Assembly (NCBI GenBank): GCA_037957365.1
Contig: JARHVA010004908.1
Coordinates: forward strand, 355,501-419,500
DNA from: Torreya grandis
Taxonomy: Eukaryota; Streptophyta; Pinopsida; Cupressales; Taxaceae
Direction of reading: 5' to 3'
DNA: 64,000 bases
Shown: positions 46,943 to 58,388 of the stretch, piece by piece
Position numbering within the stretch: position 1 is the stretch's first letter
Layout: each line of letters begins with the position of its first letter
Notes under the pieces: model-generated
Databases searched by the model: none
The model's input: only the letters and a program-made list of their open reading frames with translations
What the model was told of the DNA's origin: nothing
Made by a program: the position numbers and the translations under genes

Positions 46943-49054
46943 TGACAAAAACTATTTATGCTTGGATTTGCAACCTTGAAGAGATGCTTAGTTCTCCTCA
47001 TCCAAGTGGTAAAATGGAATCATCTCTCTTGTTGTGGGTGATAATTTCACTGAGATGAATCTCTAGATTAAGGTCTATATCCCCTTGATGCACCTTTAAA
47101 TATCTCTCTAATATATTAATTATATATGAAAAGGGTAATAAAAAATCTAATAAAACAAAATGGTGATGCACTAATGAATAATGTCCTCCCAATTTGACTA
47201 AAAATACACCACTTAAAGACCAACAAAGCTTATTTCACATAAAACCCACAAATCTTTGTGTATTGTCACATTAGTGTTTCACATGTTAGATTCAAGAAGG
47301 CATTCAACATCTAGGAGAGAAACATATAATTCCAAGAAGGAATATAGTCTTAAACCACTTATAAAATGTCTATACACTTAAGAAGGAATACTAACAAGGA
47401 CTTGTAACAATACTCTTTCTATACATTTGGTAGGTAATCAAGGATAATAGGTTAGGAAAGATAAACTCTCACTAAACAAGAACAACATGATTTGAACCGA
47501 TACACAATAGTATAGCATGTGAGTGGAAAAAAATTGTATTATTTATTAAAGAGTTCTACAAGTACAAATCTAGCTAGAGTTTCACCATAACTAGTGGAGG
47601 ATCTAAAAATGAGACAAGAGGACTCATATATATATATATTTGAGAGATAAATCAATCAAAGGAAGTCCAAGGGTCACTGAGACATGTGTTATCTTGAAAG
47701 GGTCTGTTATATTTGCATGGGAGAGAAGTAAGGTGAGATATGCCATGTCATCGAATGGATCAATTACAATGAGTTGTAGTTGAACTAAATCCTTAGTTAC
47801 AATTGAATAAACTATATTTGAATAAGTTAAAACTAAATCAAAAAGCCTTAGTTACAATTTCCACTTCTTACCTCTAATCTTCACCTTTAGGGTCCTATTG
47901 ATTCTTTCCTTTTAAACTCCAATGGCTAGTTTCTATAGTCTAAAATTGAATTTTTGTGGGCCATCACCTTTTGGGTATTTCTTTGGACTTTTATTTTCTT
48001 AGATTTTTTCTTTAGATAAATTTTTTGTGGCTATTTGTTTTTGTTTATTTCCTCAAAAATTTTGTCGAGTCTTTTCCTTTGGGATCATTGCTTGTTCATT
48101 TCCTTCAAATAAAAAGTCTGAAGGAATTCTTCTTGTTTATTTCCTTTGGACAAAAAATCTAAGGTAATTATTTTGGAGTTTCTTTTCTTCATTTATTTTA
48201 GACAAAATGTCTAAAGGAATTCTTTCAGAGTTTTTCTTTAGTCAGTTTTCCTCATCCTTTCTTATGGCTTTTTGATTGGTCCCTTCAAAGAAGTTGAAAT
48301 TCCCTTCAGCTTTTGGAAATGGTCCTTCAAGATTTTGGAAATGGTCATTTAAGATTTTGGAAATGGTCCTTTAGGATTTTAGAAATGCCTTTTGGGAGAA
48401 ATGAAATGATCCTTTGAAAATGCAAGTGCCCCTTCGAAAGAATGAAAGTGACCACTTTCCAAGGAAAATACCCTTCGAGAAAGTTGGAAATGATCTTTGA
48501 AAAAAATTGAAGTGGGCCTTTTCCTAATAAAAGATACCCTTCATAAGAATGAAATTGCCCTTCAGAAAATTTACAAACATACCCTTTGGAAAAACTAAAG
48601 TGTCCTTCATAAAAGCTACAAACATACCCTTAATAAAAATGAAAGTGCCCTTCAAAAAAGTTAAAAGGGTCCCTTTTGGCTTGAATATATCTTTCAAATA
48701 AATTGTAAAGCACCTTCAAAAAAATTGTGTGAATAATTTATCTAAAAGAATTCAGCACTTGGTCTAAATAAAACCTGAAAGAAATACTCTTAAGGAAAAG
48801 CCTCGGATAAAAAGTTTTAAAGAATTCGGTAAAGCTTAAAACAAAAATGCAAAATAATTCCTTAAATACGTAAACAAATACCAAAATGAACTTTATAAAA
48901 ATAAAATATGTATGATTTTGTTGTGGGTTTTGTCAAAGAACACTTCTTCTAAAGAAAAGCTTAGTGTTAGACTTGGCCAAATGAAATAGACATAGATGAT
49001 TTTTGCAAATAGGGGTGCCCAATTTTGGCCTAAAAGGCCAAAATTTGGTTAACA
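46943..49054 (-). repeat. Element E 5' LTR
   Basis: Pairs with 40551-42663. At its minus-strand start (plus 49016-49054) ccaattttggcc and ggccaaaatttgg form a nearly perfect hairpin with a taaaa loop. Confidence 0.9.
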
Positions 49055-49634
49055 GCTACCTCCACATTATCTGATCAATCTACTTCTAGGTGACATGTAT
49101 CCTCAAATTATGATCCACTAGCTCAACTGTGATTGGCTCAATTTAAACAAGGAAAATTTCCAAGTTTCATTCTTTGGACATAAAAAAATTTAGACAAGAA
49201 CTTGGCCTAAGGTTTTATGGTGCTTATAAATATGCAAGGGAGCTAGGAATTTTATGCTAAACATATAAAAAAATGGAATAAACAAGCTAACCATTCTAAT
49301 AGATAAAAGGGACTAGGCTACGGGATATATAAAGGGACCCAATATGAAATTTTAAATTAAGGTTTGCTTATGTCAATAAACATGACCAAACATTAGTATA
49401 CAAAATAAATTAAGTCCATAAATTTTGTCATAGTGTTACCACTTACTTTGATTTTAAATCAAAGGGTCCTAAGCTAAATAATTGGAATGGTGGTTTCAAA
49501 TTAAACATACATTATTTTTTTAAGTTATATTTTTGACATACCAAAGGCACTTGAGAACTAAAAATGGGCAAGAAACTTAGGCATTCATACTTGACAAGGG
49601 CCCAATTGCTTCAATACAATATTTGTAAATAACA
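49055..49634 (-). repeat. Element D LTR, second copy, remainder
   Basis: Aligned with about 36640-37194 and ends aaataaca. It is followed by tggtc (49635-49639), the right target duplication of D. Confidence 0.85.
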
Positions 49635-49639
49635 TGGTC
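49635..49639. repeat. Target-site duplication of element D (right)
   Basis: tggtc, identical to 36092-36096. Confidence 0.9.
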
Positions 49640-51409
49640 AAAACTTCATAATGCACATAGATGGTCCTCATGGAGTAATAAACACTCCAAAATAGATAAA
49701 TCATCTTGATATATCAAAAAAACATCAACACAAACTCAAACATCCTTTTCAGGTTCTGAATGTCAAACACATAGTAAGCTTTGAAACTTCATAACTTTGA
49801 TTGTACACACTTTCAGGTCTTCAAATATATGTTTATATATGAATCTTGTAGTTCTCTATAAATTTTATTTTTATATCATGAGAAAATTATGCCGGTATCA
49901 AAATTTATATCCAAAATAAAGAGCACTCATTTTTCCTTTATTAAATTCAAATATTCAAATGCAAACAATCATAATTAAACCTTAGTCATTTTACTTTCAT
50001 ATATTGTACTTGAATATTTAAATTAAATGAAAAAATTAAATATTATTAAAAATTTAACTCATAGTATGCCAATTCCTAAATTTTAAATTTCAAATAGTTG
50101 ACCTCATCAAGTACAATCTTTTAATATTGACACTACACACACCACTAATTTCTATGGGATTGTCCTTGCTTTAACAATGATAAACAACTATCACTTTGAC
50201 ATATTAAATTTCATACACAGAATTTATGTAAATTAATAAAAACACACACCATTTATCCTTAGAATATGCTTGATATTTATCTCTTCTCAATGTTAAGCGT
50301 AAAACACTTAGCACCATCTCACAGCATCTTGATATCTTAGAATAAACATATTCAGTTAATCCTTTTATAAAGAGCTCAATCTTTACCCAATTTAAGCATC
50401 AAACACTTTGACTTATTTGAATTGATACAAACCATATATATTAACTATATGATCACCCATTAATAATTGGATCTCCATCTGGTCCTGATCTTTAAAAACA
50501 TGTAAAATAGACTAAGTATGGGGACCATTGCTATCTACTTGGAAGGTCATCTTTGGACCTTAATAACTTATGTTGTGCTTAGATGCATAATCTAAAATTT
50601 GTACCATATGATTTCCTCATATATGAGAATCCAAACATGTTTTAAACTAATGTTGAAACCTTTTAATGTGTTAGATATAATTCCTTTAATCTTCTCACTC
50701 AATTTTTTCTACCACAAAGCCAACTATGCTAAGAGTTATTTATAAGACCAACTTTTCACATGCATGTCTTTTGATGCACTTCATCACATGATCTAAAATT
50801 TAGTAAAAATAAACTAAGCACAAAAATTAAAAAAAACCATCTGATCATTTTATCCTTTCACATTCACACATGTGAAATATAATACCATTAAAATTCCTAC
50901 TCATCTTTTCTTACCACATTGCAAATTTGGCTAAGTATGGTAAACACTGTCAAACTGCTTGGGAGCCCAACTTTGCACTTTCATATCTTATGTTTCAATT
51001 CATCACATGAAATAAAATTGAGTTCATAAAAATTAGGCAAAAACTTTATCACAACCATATGACCAACTCCCCTTGACTCATCTACATGTGTTAATGGTGA
51101 TGTCAGCAAACTGCCTACTCATATTTTTTGCCACTAGAGACAACATGTCTAGATGAAAACAATGATCAACCAGATGAAATAAATACATGAAAATAATAAT
51201 TTAAAACATATAAAACATTTTATAGTACCCCTTTCACATTATCAAATTATTATACTCATCTTGAATATCTCTAGTTATGACAAAACTGAAGATCAACCAA
51301 GCATACTAAGATAAGCACATTGCACACTTTGTCATTGCCACTTAGACTAGAAAGGCACATAATACAATAAATTTAAAACCTATATTAAATCATTGATAAA
51401 TCTCTAAAA
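49640..51409 (-). repeat. Element A 5' LTR, remainder
   Basis: Aligned with about 5400-7174. It ends ctctaaaa where the other copy has ctatctaaaa, and is followed by the tttaa duplication at 51410-51414. Confidence 0.82.
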
Positions 51410-51414
51410 TTTAA
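51410..51414. repeat. Target-site duplication of element A (right)
   Basis: tttaa, identical to 4246-4250. Confidence 0.75.
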
Positions 51415-52067
51415 CTTTATATGCACCGTGATCATGTGAATCTGATACTAGATAGTAAAATTGTAGGTATATGTGTACATAATAGGCTAAAAAGCATGGT
51501 TGTAGGTGTTTTACTGAAGGAAGAGGGTATGAAATGGATTAAAAACCATGAAAAAAGGTCCATTTAGATATAAAAATGTCTAGATATCTCTCAAAAATTA
51601 TCTTTAAGTCTCATTCAATGTTATACTAGCTCTACAAGTTGGCTACTTTGTCATAATGTGAAGAAAACTTAGTTTTGCAAGCTAAAAGGAGAGGTTGCAA
51701 GCCTATAGAGTTATTTTAAAGGTATATAATCATGATATTTAATTTTTAAATGGTTTTTAATACCTTATTAAATATATTTCATTCATCAAAACCTAACAAT
51801 TTCATGAAAAAAAATTTCAAATTCCTCTCAAGCATGTAGAAGTGCCTAGACTAGGGGTTTTGGCCATTTCATGTTTCACCCATCAGTATAAGGTCTCAAA
51901 TATTGAAATTTTTCATGGATAATGGTATTTTCATAGATAAATTTAATAAATACTTAATATAATTTTAACATGTGTGGGTGGCCATTTAATAAAAAACTCA
52001 GTTTCTAGTCAAGGATGCCTAGTTAGAGAGAGAAAATGAGCTAAAAAGGACACTTCCACTCATAGTT
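51415..52067. other. Unassigned sequence between elements A and F
   Basis: About 650 bp of AT-rich DNA with no frame, repeat or domain recognised. Confidence 0.5.
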
Positions 52068-52072
52068 GGTCT

Positions 52073-54765
52073 TGTCACAAAATATTTAACCCTATAAGTA
52101 TTTTTTCAATATTATTATATATTTAGGAAACATGGGAAAATTTATAGGTATGTGGGTGTACCTATATTAGAAATGAGCCTCTAGATTTAAGGGCTAGTTT
52201 TGTGAATGTATCGTGCAATGTTTATCACTTAAACTACTACTTATGGGAAAAAGTGTTAGAGAATGCATAAAATGAACCTAATATAAATGAAATGATGCAC
52301 CAAAATTCTTCCTTGTGACCATAATATCTATACCATGATGAAATAAGGACATACAAATTAGCTTATAAGTCTTAATGGGTTCTAATATGAGCATTTCAAT
52401 ATAGAGGTGAGATGGGAGCAACAACATAGGGAAAATAAACCAAAGGGTATATGGCACACTCCAAGGATAATTTTACACTTTAAAAATATTTAAAAACTAA
52501 AATATACTCTATATGACCTATTAGATCAATAAATCTTTCTCAAACATGAAATGATAAGGGAAGGATAGATAATTATTACTTCTCATCACCATACGTCACT
52601 TGTAGACTTAGACAATTATTGCAAACTCAGAGAGAAACTTGTATTAATGTTCAAAGGTAAATTATGACATGAATATAGTAGGGATTCACCATACATCATG
52701 TGTTATTCTTAAAAATTACAAAATGGCATCTAATTACAACATTTGAGAGAGAGAAGTGGGAGAAAATAAGCCTAAGGGGAATCAAATGAGTTCAACCTCA
52801 TTTGAACTGTAGTTACAACTACCTCTACCAATATGCATCTTTAGAACTCCTTTATTGGTTCAATCATCTCAAGTAGTTGTAACATTTTATTATTACTTTA
52901 CTCATTCTTTCATATGGTTTTAATGATGGGATCAAGTGGTTTTGAGCTAAGATCCAACATGAATGTAGTTAGAACAATTAGATCCATTTTTTAGAAATAT
53001 ATCTTGGTGCTAACTACTCCAAATAGGTTTTTCCTAGTATACATAGTAGAGTTAAGGGTTCCCTCTCATGTAGTTTGTCCTAGATATGAAACCATTGGGG
53101 TTTATGTGTATGCATTTATGGCATCCTTTATAATTCTAGATCTTATTCTAAGTCATGATCAAACTTGCCCCTATGCTTATGGGTCCACTATAAATATGAA
53201 ACTAATAATTGACTATTGGTTTTCCTATAGTTTCCATATTAATGCATACCTATCAACTATATATCCTTTTTTCTAAATCCAAATAGGTCCAAAATAACCA
53301 ATATCTTTCTACAAGAACCAAGAGTTCACCATAAACATAGATCCTTCTAAAAAATGGTGAGCACAATTGTAAAGATAACTCTACCCAATAAAATTTTATG
53401 AACCAAAGGTCTATATTTAGCCTTAATAGTAGTCCTTGATGTTATTTATCACCTTGGATGTATCAGTGTGTCCCTTTAATCATGTTGGATTGAGATTTAA
53501 TGGTGATATGATGATCCTACAAGATCTATATACTTTCGTCAAAAATGGTTTCTCAACTTCCACTAAAAGTCCTAAGCTCATATTGGCTATCGATATCTCA
53601 CTCAACCTATTGACATATTGACCCATATCATACCACTAATCCTACTTGGTATAAATTAATGTGTCATTAGTCTTTCCCTTCACTTTTCAACTCTATCTAA
53701 GCTTATATCATGTGAAAGCCCCATGTTTGATTTTAGGATCTTATTTTCATTCTATAAACTCATGCACTTGTACCATGTGTTAATATCTAGAGCTCCTTGA
53801 CTATTTAACTCATCTCACATTGTTGGATCAAGATGTATGATACAACATGGACTATTAGATATATTGGGACCCATTATTTAAAAACTAACAACTATTTCAT
53901 GAGCTAAATATTGACATCCATGATCCTATAGAATGAGATTTACATGAACATCATTGACGTTCATGTGACCATAAAATTTTAGATGAAAAGGATTTGTTTC
54001 TCTTTAACTTAAACTTGATGTTAACACAAACATCTTATGTTATAATTCCATAATTATAAGCTTATAACTTGATCGAGAAAGCTCACATGGATTTGAAACT
54101 CTCAGAGCATTTTATTAGCATGAATAAATACCTAAGACTATAATTATTTAGCTCATGGGTGATTCTTGAGTGAAGATAAAAAATGCACAAAAGATCTAGT
54201 TTGTTCACTCTTCGATGACATCCTGGATGACATGGTTCCTTAAATTTGGTAGGCTAAAATTTGAGGGTTTAGATCTCGAGGTAGAAGGATCATCAAGATA
54301 TGAAAATTGTAGAGCATGATATTGGCACTAAGGACATTGATTTCACTTGGTCTGATGGTCATGCAAATATTTTTTTATCATATTTAAAAAATGCACAATG
54401 AATTTGTTCCATTATGATTTCCATATGAATTCCTGATGACAGTCTAGCTTTATAAAGATTTTTTCTTATCTATTGCTTTATCTTTGAAAGCTCAGATTTA
54501 TTCTTTGAGTCATAAGTAAACTTGTTCCATGATCTAACTACATTAATCACCATGAAGACCTTCCACTTACATATATGACCTTAAAATGACCCTTAAGATA
54601 TCAAATGGCATAAGGATTGAACTGAACCATGACCAAGACTAGGATGACATATAAAATGACATCAAATAATCTACAAAATACCTTACAACAATATAAAAAT
54701 CCCCTATACAAGATTCTAATTATATGGGGTTGACCCATTTTAGTTAAAGGTAAAAATGGTCAACA
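52073..54765 (-). repeat. Element F 3' LTR
   Basis: 2,693 bp, pairs with 58389-61073. The minus strand starts TGTTGACCATTTTTACC. Its first bases form arms ttgaccattttta and taaaatgggtcaa. Confidence 0.87.
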
Positions 54766-55827
54766 TCTTTAGTAATTTCCTAAGGGTTGTATGCTTGTTA
54801 CGCCATGACTAGTTTCCTAATCCTATCCATTGGGATATTGAGTCACAAGTATATAGGTTGGATATATAAAATACCCTAAACAACACACAAAACATAAAAA
54901 ATAAGAATAAAAAAACACAGAACAAAGAACTAATCAAAACACAATTATGCTTTAAGAGCACTTATTAGAACACAACATAACTAGAAAGGAAACACAGACC
55001 TATCAAACATTTACAAAACCTCATCCTAAGGTGAAAAATATAATAATACCTTAAATAGGGTCAAAAATGGTTCCCCTGACATCTCTATCACTCCATGAAG
55101 GCAACATAGCATGAGGAGTATGATCATCACCAATCACATGTATATATAGGTGATCAATAAGCCTATCACCTTTGAATCTTATTAGGTATACAAGTGAACT
55201 ATATATGATCCTCATGAATGATATTTATTTCTCTCTAAGATCCTTGTTTTGATTTGAAATCCTCTTGATCATTTCCATATCTGATATATATTACTCATAC
55301 TATTGAATATGAAAGATGATAGCTACCTCAACTTTTCTATCTTCTTACATAGGATATACTTAATTCTTAGGAGTATCAAGTTATTATTATTTTTATCCCA
55401 CCCATCTGAACATGGATCAATACCATATGGATCTATTAACTATCCTTTAGGTGAAACATCTTCTTACTTGACCTCACTAGGTCCCCTAGAACTATAGGCT
55501 TTTGAATAGTAGATTGATGTCCATCTTCCTTTACAACATGCCCTTTACTTTCATACTTTATTTAAAACCTGAGATCCTACTCATTATTTTCATTAACAAA
55601 CACATCAAACATAAATTTCTTGGGATAAGAAGGAATATTAGTTTAATCTTGTCGAATTCTTGACATGTGGCTTCAAATCTTAGTCATGAGTCATCATCCT
55701 CTTCTTTATGAGTGTCATCATCTAGAGCATATTAATCAATATCAAGAATGAAAACATAATTCTTCCCACTATGGTGCTCAATTAGATTCATCAACCTATG
55801 ATCATCATACTCATGAATCATATAGTT
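54766..55827 (-). other. Element F internal 3' region, no pol
   Basis: Where B would have extra RNase H, RT and integrase, the minus strand shows only short frames. No YLDD, RNase H or integrase motif found. Confidence 0.6.
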
Positions 55828-56570
55828 TCACTCAACAACATGATAATATTTGATACTTACCTCAGCTCCTTCAAATGGCTCCTCATGCATGATATAAGTC
55901 CCAATTTTTTTTTCAAAGTATGCATAAGAATCATGCCTATATGCATCTATACCATACTCATCTAAAAATATAATTTTAAAATCACCATCATCCACATTAT
56001 ATTCCTCCTTCTCATGAATAACTAAATTCAAGTTAGAACTAGTTTAATGTAAGGTTAAATGTGAAACCTTGAAAGAGGCTAAGTTTTAATGGTCACTTTG
56101 GTCCCATACCTTGTCCTAAAGGATAACAAAGACCAATTAGATGAGAGATAGCCACAAGTATTGGCTGTAAATTCTATTGATAGATAGATTTCAAAGTGAG
56201 ATGGGAGGTCAACAACAACTATATCTTGAAGGATAGGAAATCTAGGGCAATCATGTAAGAAAAATTCAAGTTTTTGATCATCCCTATTTTCTTAGAAAGT
56301 GTACATCATATATAGAGAAATCCTTTACTATGAGGCTCATATTTGAAGTCCAAATTATTAGCTACAAATTTTGGCATGACTAAGGTAGAGGATCCACTAT
56401 GAACTATGAAATTATAAACCAATTTATCACCCACTATGAGAGTGAGGTAAAATAGTGGATGTTTATCAGTCCTAGTAGATGGTTCTATAATGTTAGTAGC
56501 ATTTGAAAGGACACCATGACTACTAATTTTATTTGAAGATGAAGGACTAGTGGGAATAGTGGACAATTTC
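55828..56570 (-). pseudogene. Element F protease-like domain with altered catalytic residue
   Basis: The minus-strand open part 56566-56306 reads LFYLTLIVGDKLVYNFIVH, then SGSSTLVMPKFVANNLDF, matching B's protease start (YVSLVIGDFLVHNFIIDSGA). The catalytic Asp is His: codon at 56401-56399 is CAT rather than GAT. After a stop, YLSSNWSLLSFRTRYGTKV matches the protease C-terminus. An acidic open stretch (56031-55828) follows and is not recognised. The protease would be inactive. Confidence 0.78.
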
Positions 56571-58032
56571 CTTTATAACAATTCTTGTTGGCTAGGCATA
56601 TGAAGGATATCCCACAAGGAGATAGATGCTTTGGCACTTTTCAAGGAATCCACTATGTTTAGAGCATTACTAGTCACCTTTTATTGTGTATTTTGAGGTA
56701 AATAATTTATTGAAACTTTATGAATAGAGGCACCTTGAATATAGCTTACCATATTTTGACTTGGTGGAGATGTATTAGCCTTTGGAACTATCATACTTGC
56801 ATCTATGTCTTGTTACCTTGTAGGAGGATTAGATGAGCCTGTGGGCATGCTACTACCACCTCCTAGATCCTTCTTCTTGGCCCTTACATTTTCTATGATA
56901 GAGGCTCCTTTATTTTCAAAAAAGTGTCTTCAACCAAAAAATTGGTGAAGATTTCTCCTTGAGTTTTCTAATCCTCATTAACTTACATCATCACCTCCTC
57001 CTCATTTGATAGGAAGGGATTAACTACTCCTTGATCCACTAGATCTTGTTCTTCATTTAGGTCAGCATCCATGAGTTGTTCTTTCTACCAATAGTCTCCC
57101 TACACCAAATTTATATGAATGGGTACCATCTCCCTTGCATTAGTGGTAAAGCTAGGATTGTACACATTAACAAGCCTATCAGGATTAGGTTACCATTGGC
57201 CTCTTCCTCTTCCATATTATTGAGAAATTTATTTTTGATAGGGGTAAGGATTTTGATGGGAACCTTATTTCATATTAGATTTTCTATTTTGAGCTTCTAA
57301 GGGTAATAACTTTGCTTTCTAATCAACATTACTCTTTTCTTGCCTAAGATAAACCTTAGTTCTCATACTAGCATTAAGAACCTGGGATACATCTATAATA
57401 CTAGCAAAATTATGAGAAAAAGGAGGCATAAACACCTTAGGTGGAAATCTTCTAGATTGGATGAGATTATTTTAAGATTTTATAGCCAATTCATATGCCT
57501 CATGGAAGGTGTAATCTCCCATAGATTGAAGCGTGATAGCAATTTCAGTCCCAATGGCTTTCAAGTAAGTAGGGAACACAAAAATAGTAGGTGGTCTCAT
57601 GGGAGGAGGTAATCTATGCAAAGTCTTCTAAAACATTTTGTTGAAGTCAAGAATTATTTCTTTGGGTCACATTATTATCACATTGAGTTGATGTATGAGA
57701 GAATCAAGGTCAATTTCATTTCCAAATATGGAAGTCAATAACACTCCAAAATCATCCCATGTTGTGATGCATCCACCTTATAGAGTCCTATACCAATCAA
57801 GAGCATTCTATTTAAGTGACATGGCAAGGATTCTAATGGAAATGTTCTCTCAAAAAATATTGTGTAAACTAAAAAATTTAGAAACATCTCTAATATGCTC
57901 ACTAGGTGTGACATGACTCTCACCATTGAATGTGGGAACACTTTTAATGACATTAGGAGGAATGGCATCATATGCATGAATTTGAATTGGATTATCAGTA
58001 TTAAAATTAGGGAAAGTATGATGTTTAGCCAT
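56571..58032 (-). pseudogene. gag: Element F gag
   Basis: The minus strand starts MAKHHTFPNFNTDNPIQIHA at 58032. AIPPNVIKSVPTFNGESHV and EHIRDVSKFFSLHNIF parallel B's IPGIALNNVPSFDGLGPIT and ENIRNIANLCNIHNI. MSLKxNALDWYRTL follows near 57800 (B: LSLKGKALDWYNTL). The C-terminal part includes SAKASISLWDILHMPSQQELL near 56630-56570, like B's SLWDSLSLPGQKDVL. Many stops and at least one frame change. This is one of the two coding domains left in F. Confidence 0.82.
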
Positions 58033-58363
58033 GTATTATTCTGTAAGATATTAAACTTTTCTATCCTCTTTAACCTCTTCCTCCCTATAAAGATCTACTA
58101 ATTCTTTAAAGGCTAGATTAGGCAATGGATATTTAACTAAAAGAAGGATTTTAGGCTAAATGGGTGGGTTAATAGGATCAAATGTCCTAGAAAAGGATGA
58201 CCTAGTGAGGACCATGAATTTTGGGGATAATTTAATAACAAAATAATGGTTTAGAACTATATTTACATTTAAGGAGTCACCAAACACTGAGTAACACACT
58301 AATTTGTAGCTAGTGTGTGTCAAGACCAACATTCACCTTGACAAGTTATCATGAAGACAATGT

Positions 58364-58386
58364 ATCCCACTAGGCATTCCATAATT
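58364..58386 (-). other. Primer-binding site of element F
   Basis: Minus strand attatggaatgcctagtggg lies just after the LTR end (GGTGACA). Compare B's ttatggcacgctcggtgggac. Differences suggest decay. Confidence 0.55.
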
Positions 58387-58388
58387 TT

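Larger units (their letters stand above)
40551..49054 (-). mobile_element. Element E: gypsy element of the B lineage lacking gag and most of the protease
   Basis: Minus-strand element with LTRs 40551-42663 and 46943-49054 (2,113 and 2,112 bp). The internal region (42664-46942) reads, in minus order: gag N-terminus fragment, protease tail, extra RNase H, RT, RNase H, integrase. Compared with B about 2 kb is missing between MPKVTTRS and the protease NWSYMVF block. No matching target duplication is evident (aatgt left, gctac right), although the D LTR at 36620-36660 shows the empty site. Pol has many stops. Confidence 0.85.
36097..49634 (-). mobile_element. Element D: gag-only LTR retrotransposon (gypsy-type gag)
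   Basis: Minus-strand element with LTRs 36097-37194 and 40012-40550 plus 49055-49634 (split by element E). Both flanks carry a perfect five-base duplication, tggtc. A's other LTR shows the unoccupied site (tatgattggtcaaaat near 5390). Without E it would be about 5 kb. The 2.8-kb internal region encodes a gag and a zinc-knuckle-like segment but no protease, RT or integrase motif I can find. It looks like a non-autonomous gag-bearing element. Confidence 0.85.
4251..51409 (-). mobile_element. Element A: copia-type, gag-only LTR retrotransposon, host of four nested insertions
   Basis: Minus-strand element. Its LTRs are 4251-7174 (3' LTR) and 34969-36096 plus 49640-51409 (5' LTR, split by element D). 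Its internal region is 7175-10313 plus 34079-34968, split by element B. Removing the nested elements leaves roughly 10 kb: about 2.9 kb per LTR and about 4 kb internal. The only recognisable coding is a copia-type gag followed by a coiled coil and zinc knuckles. No retropepsin, integrase or RT motif appears between the gag and the polypurine tract, so it looks like a non-autonomous element that needed another copia element's pol. The type is assigned from the gag family and the initiator-Met-like primer site, not from an RT. It is the oldest layer of the nest. Confidence 0.85.

Noticed and set aside
40546..49059. Target-site duplication for element E
   Set aside because: Flanks aatgt and gctac do not match, and small shifts of the boundary did not give a convincing repeat.
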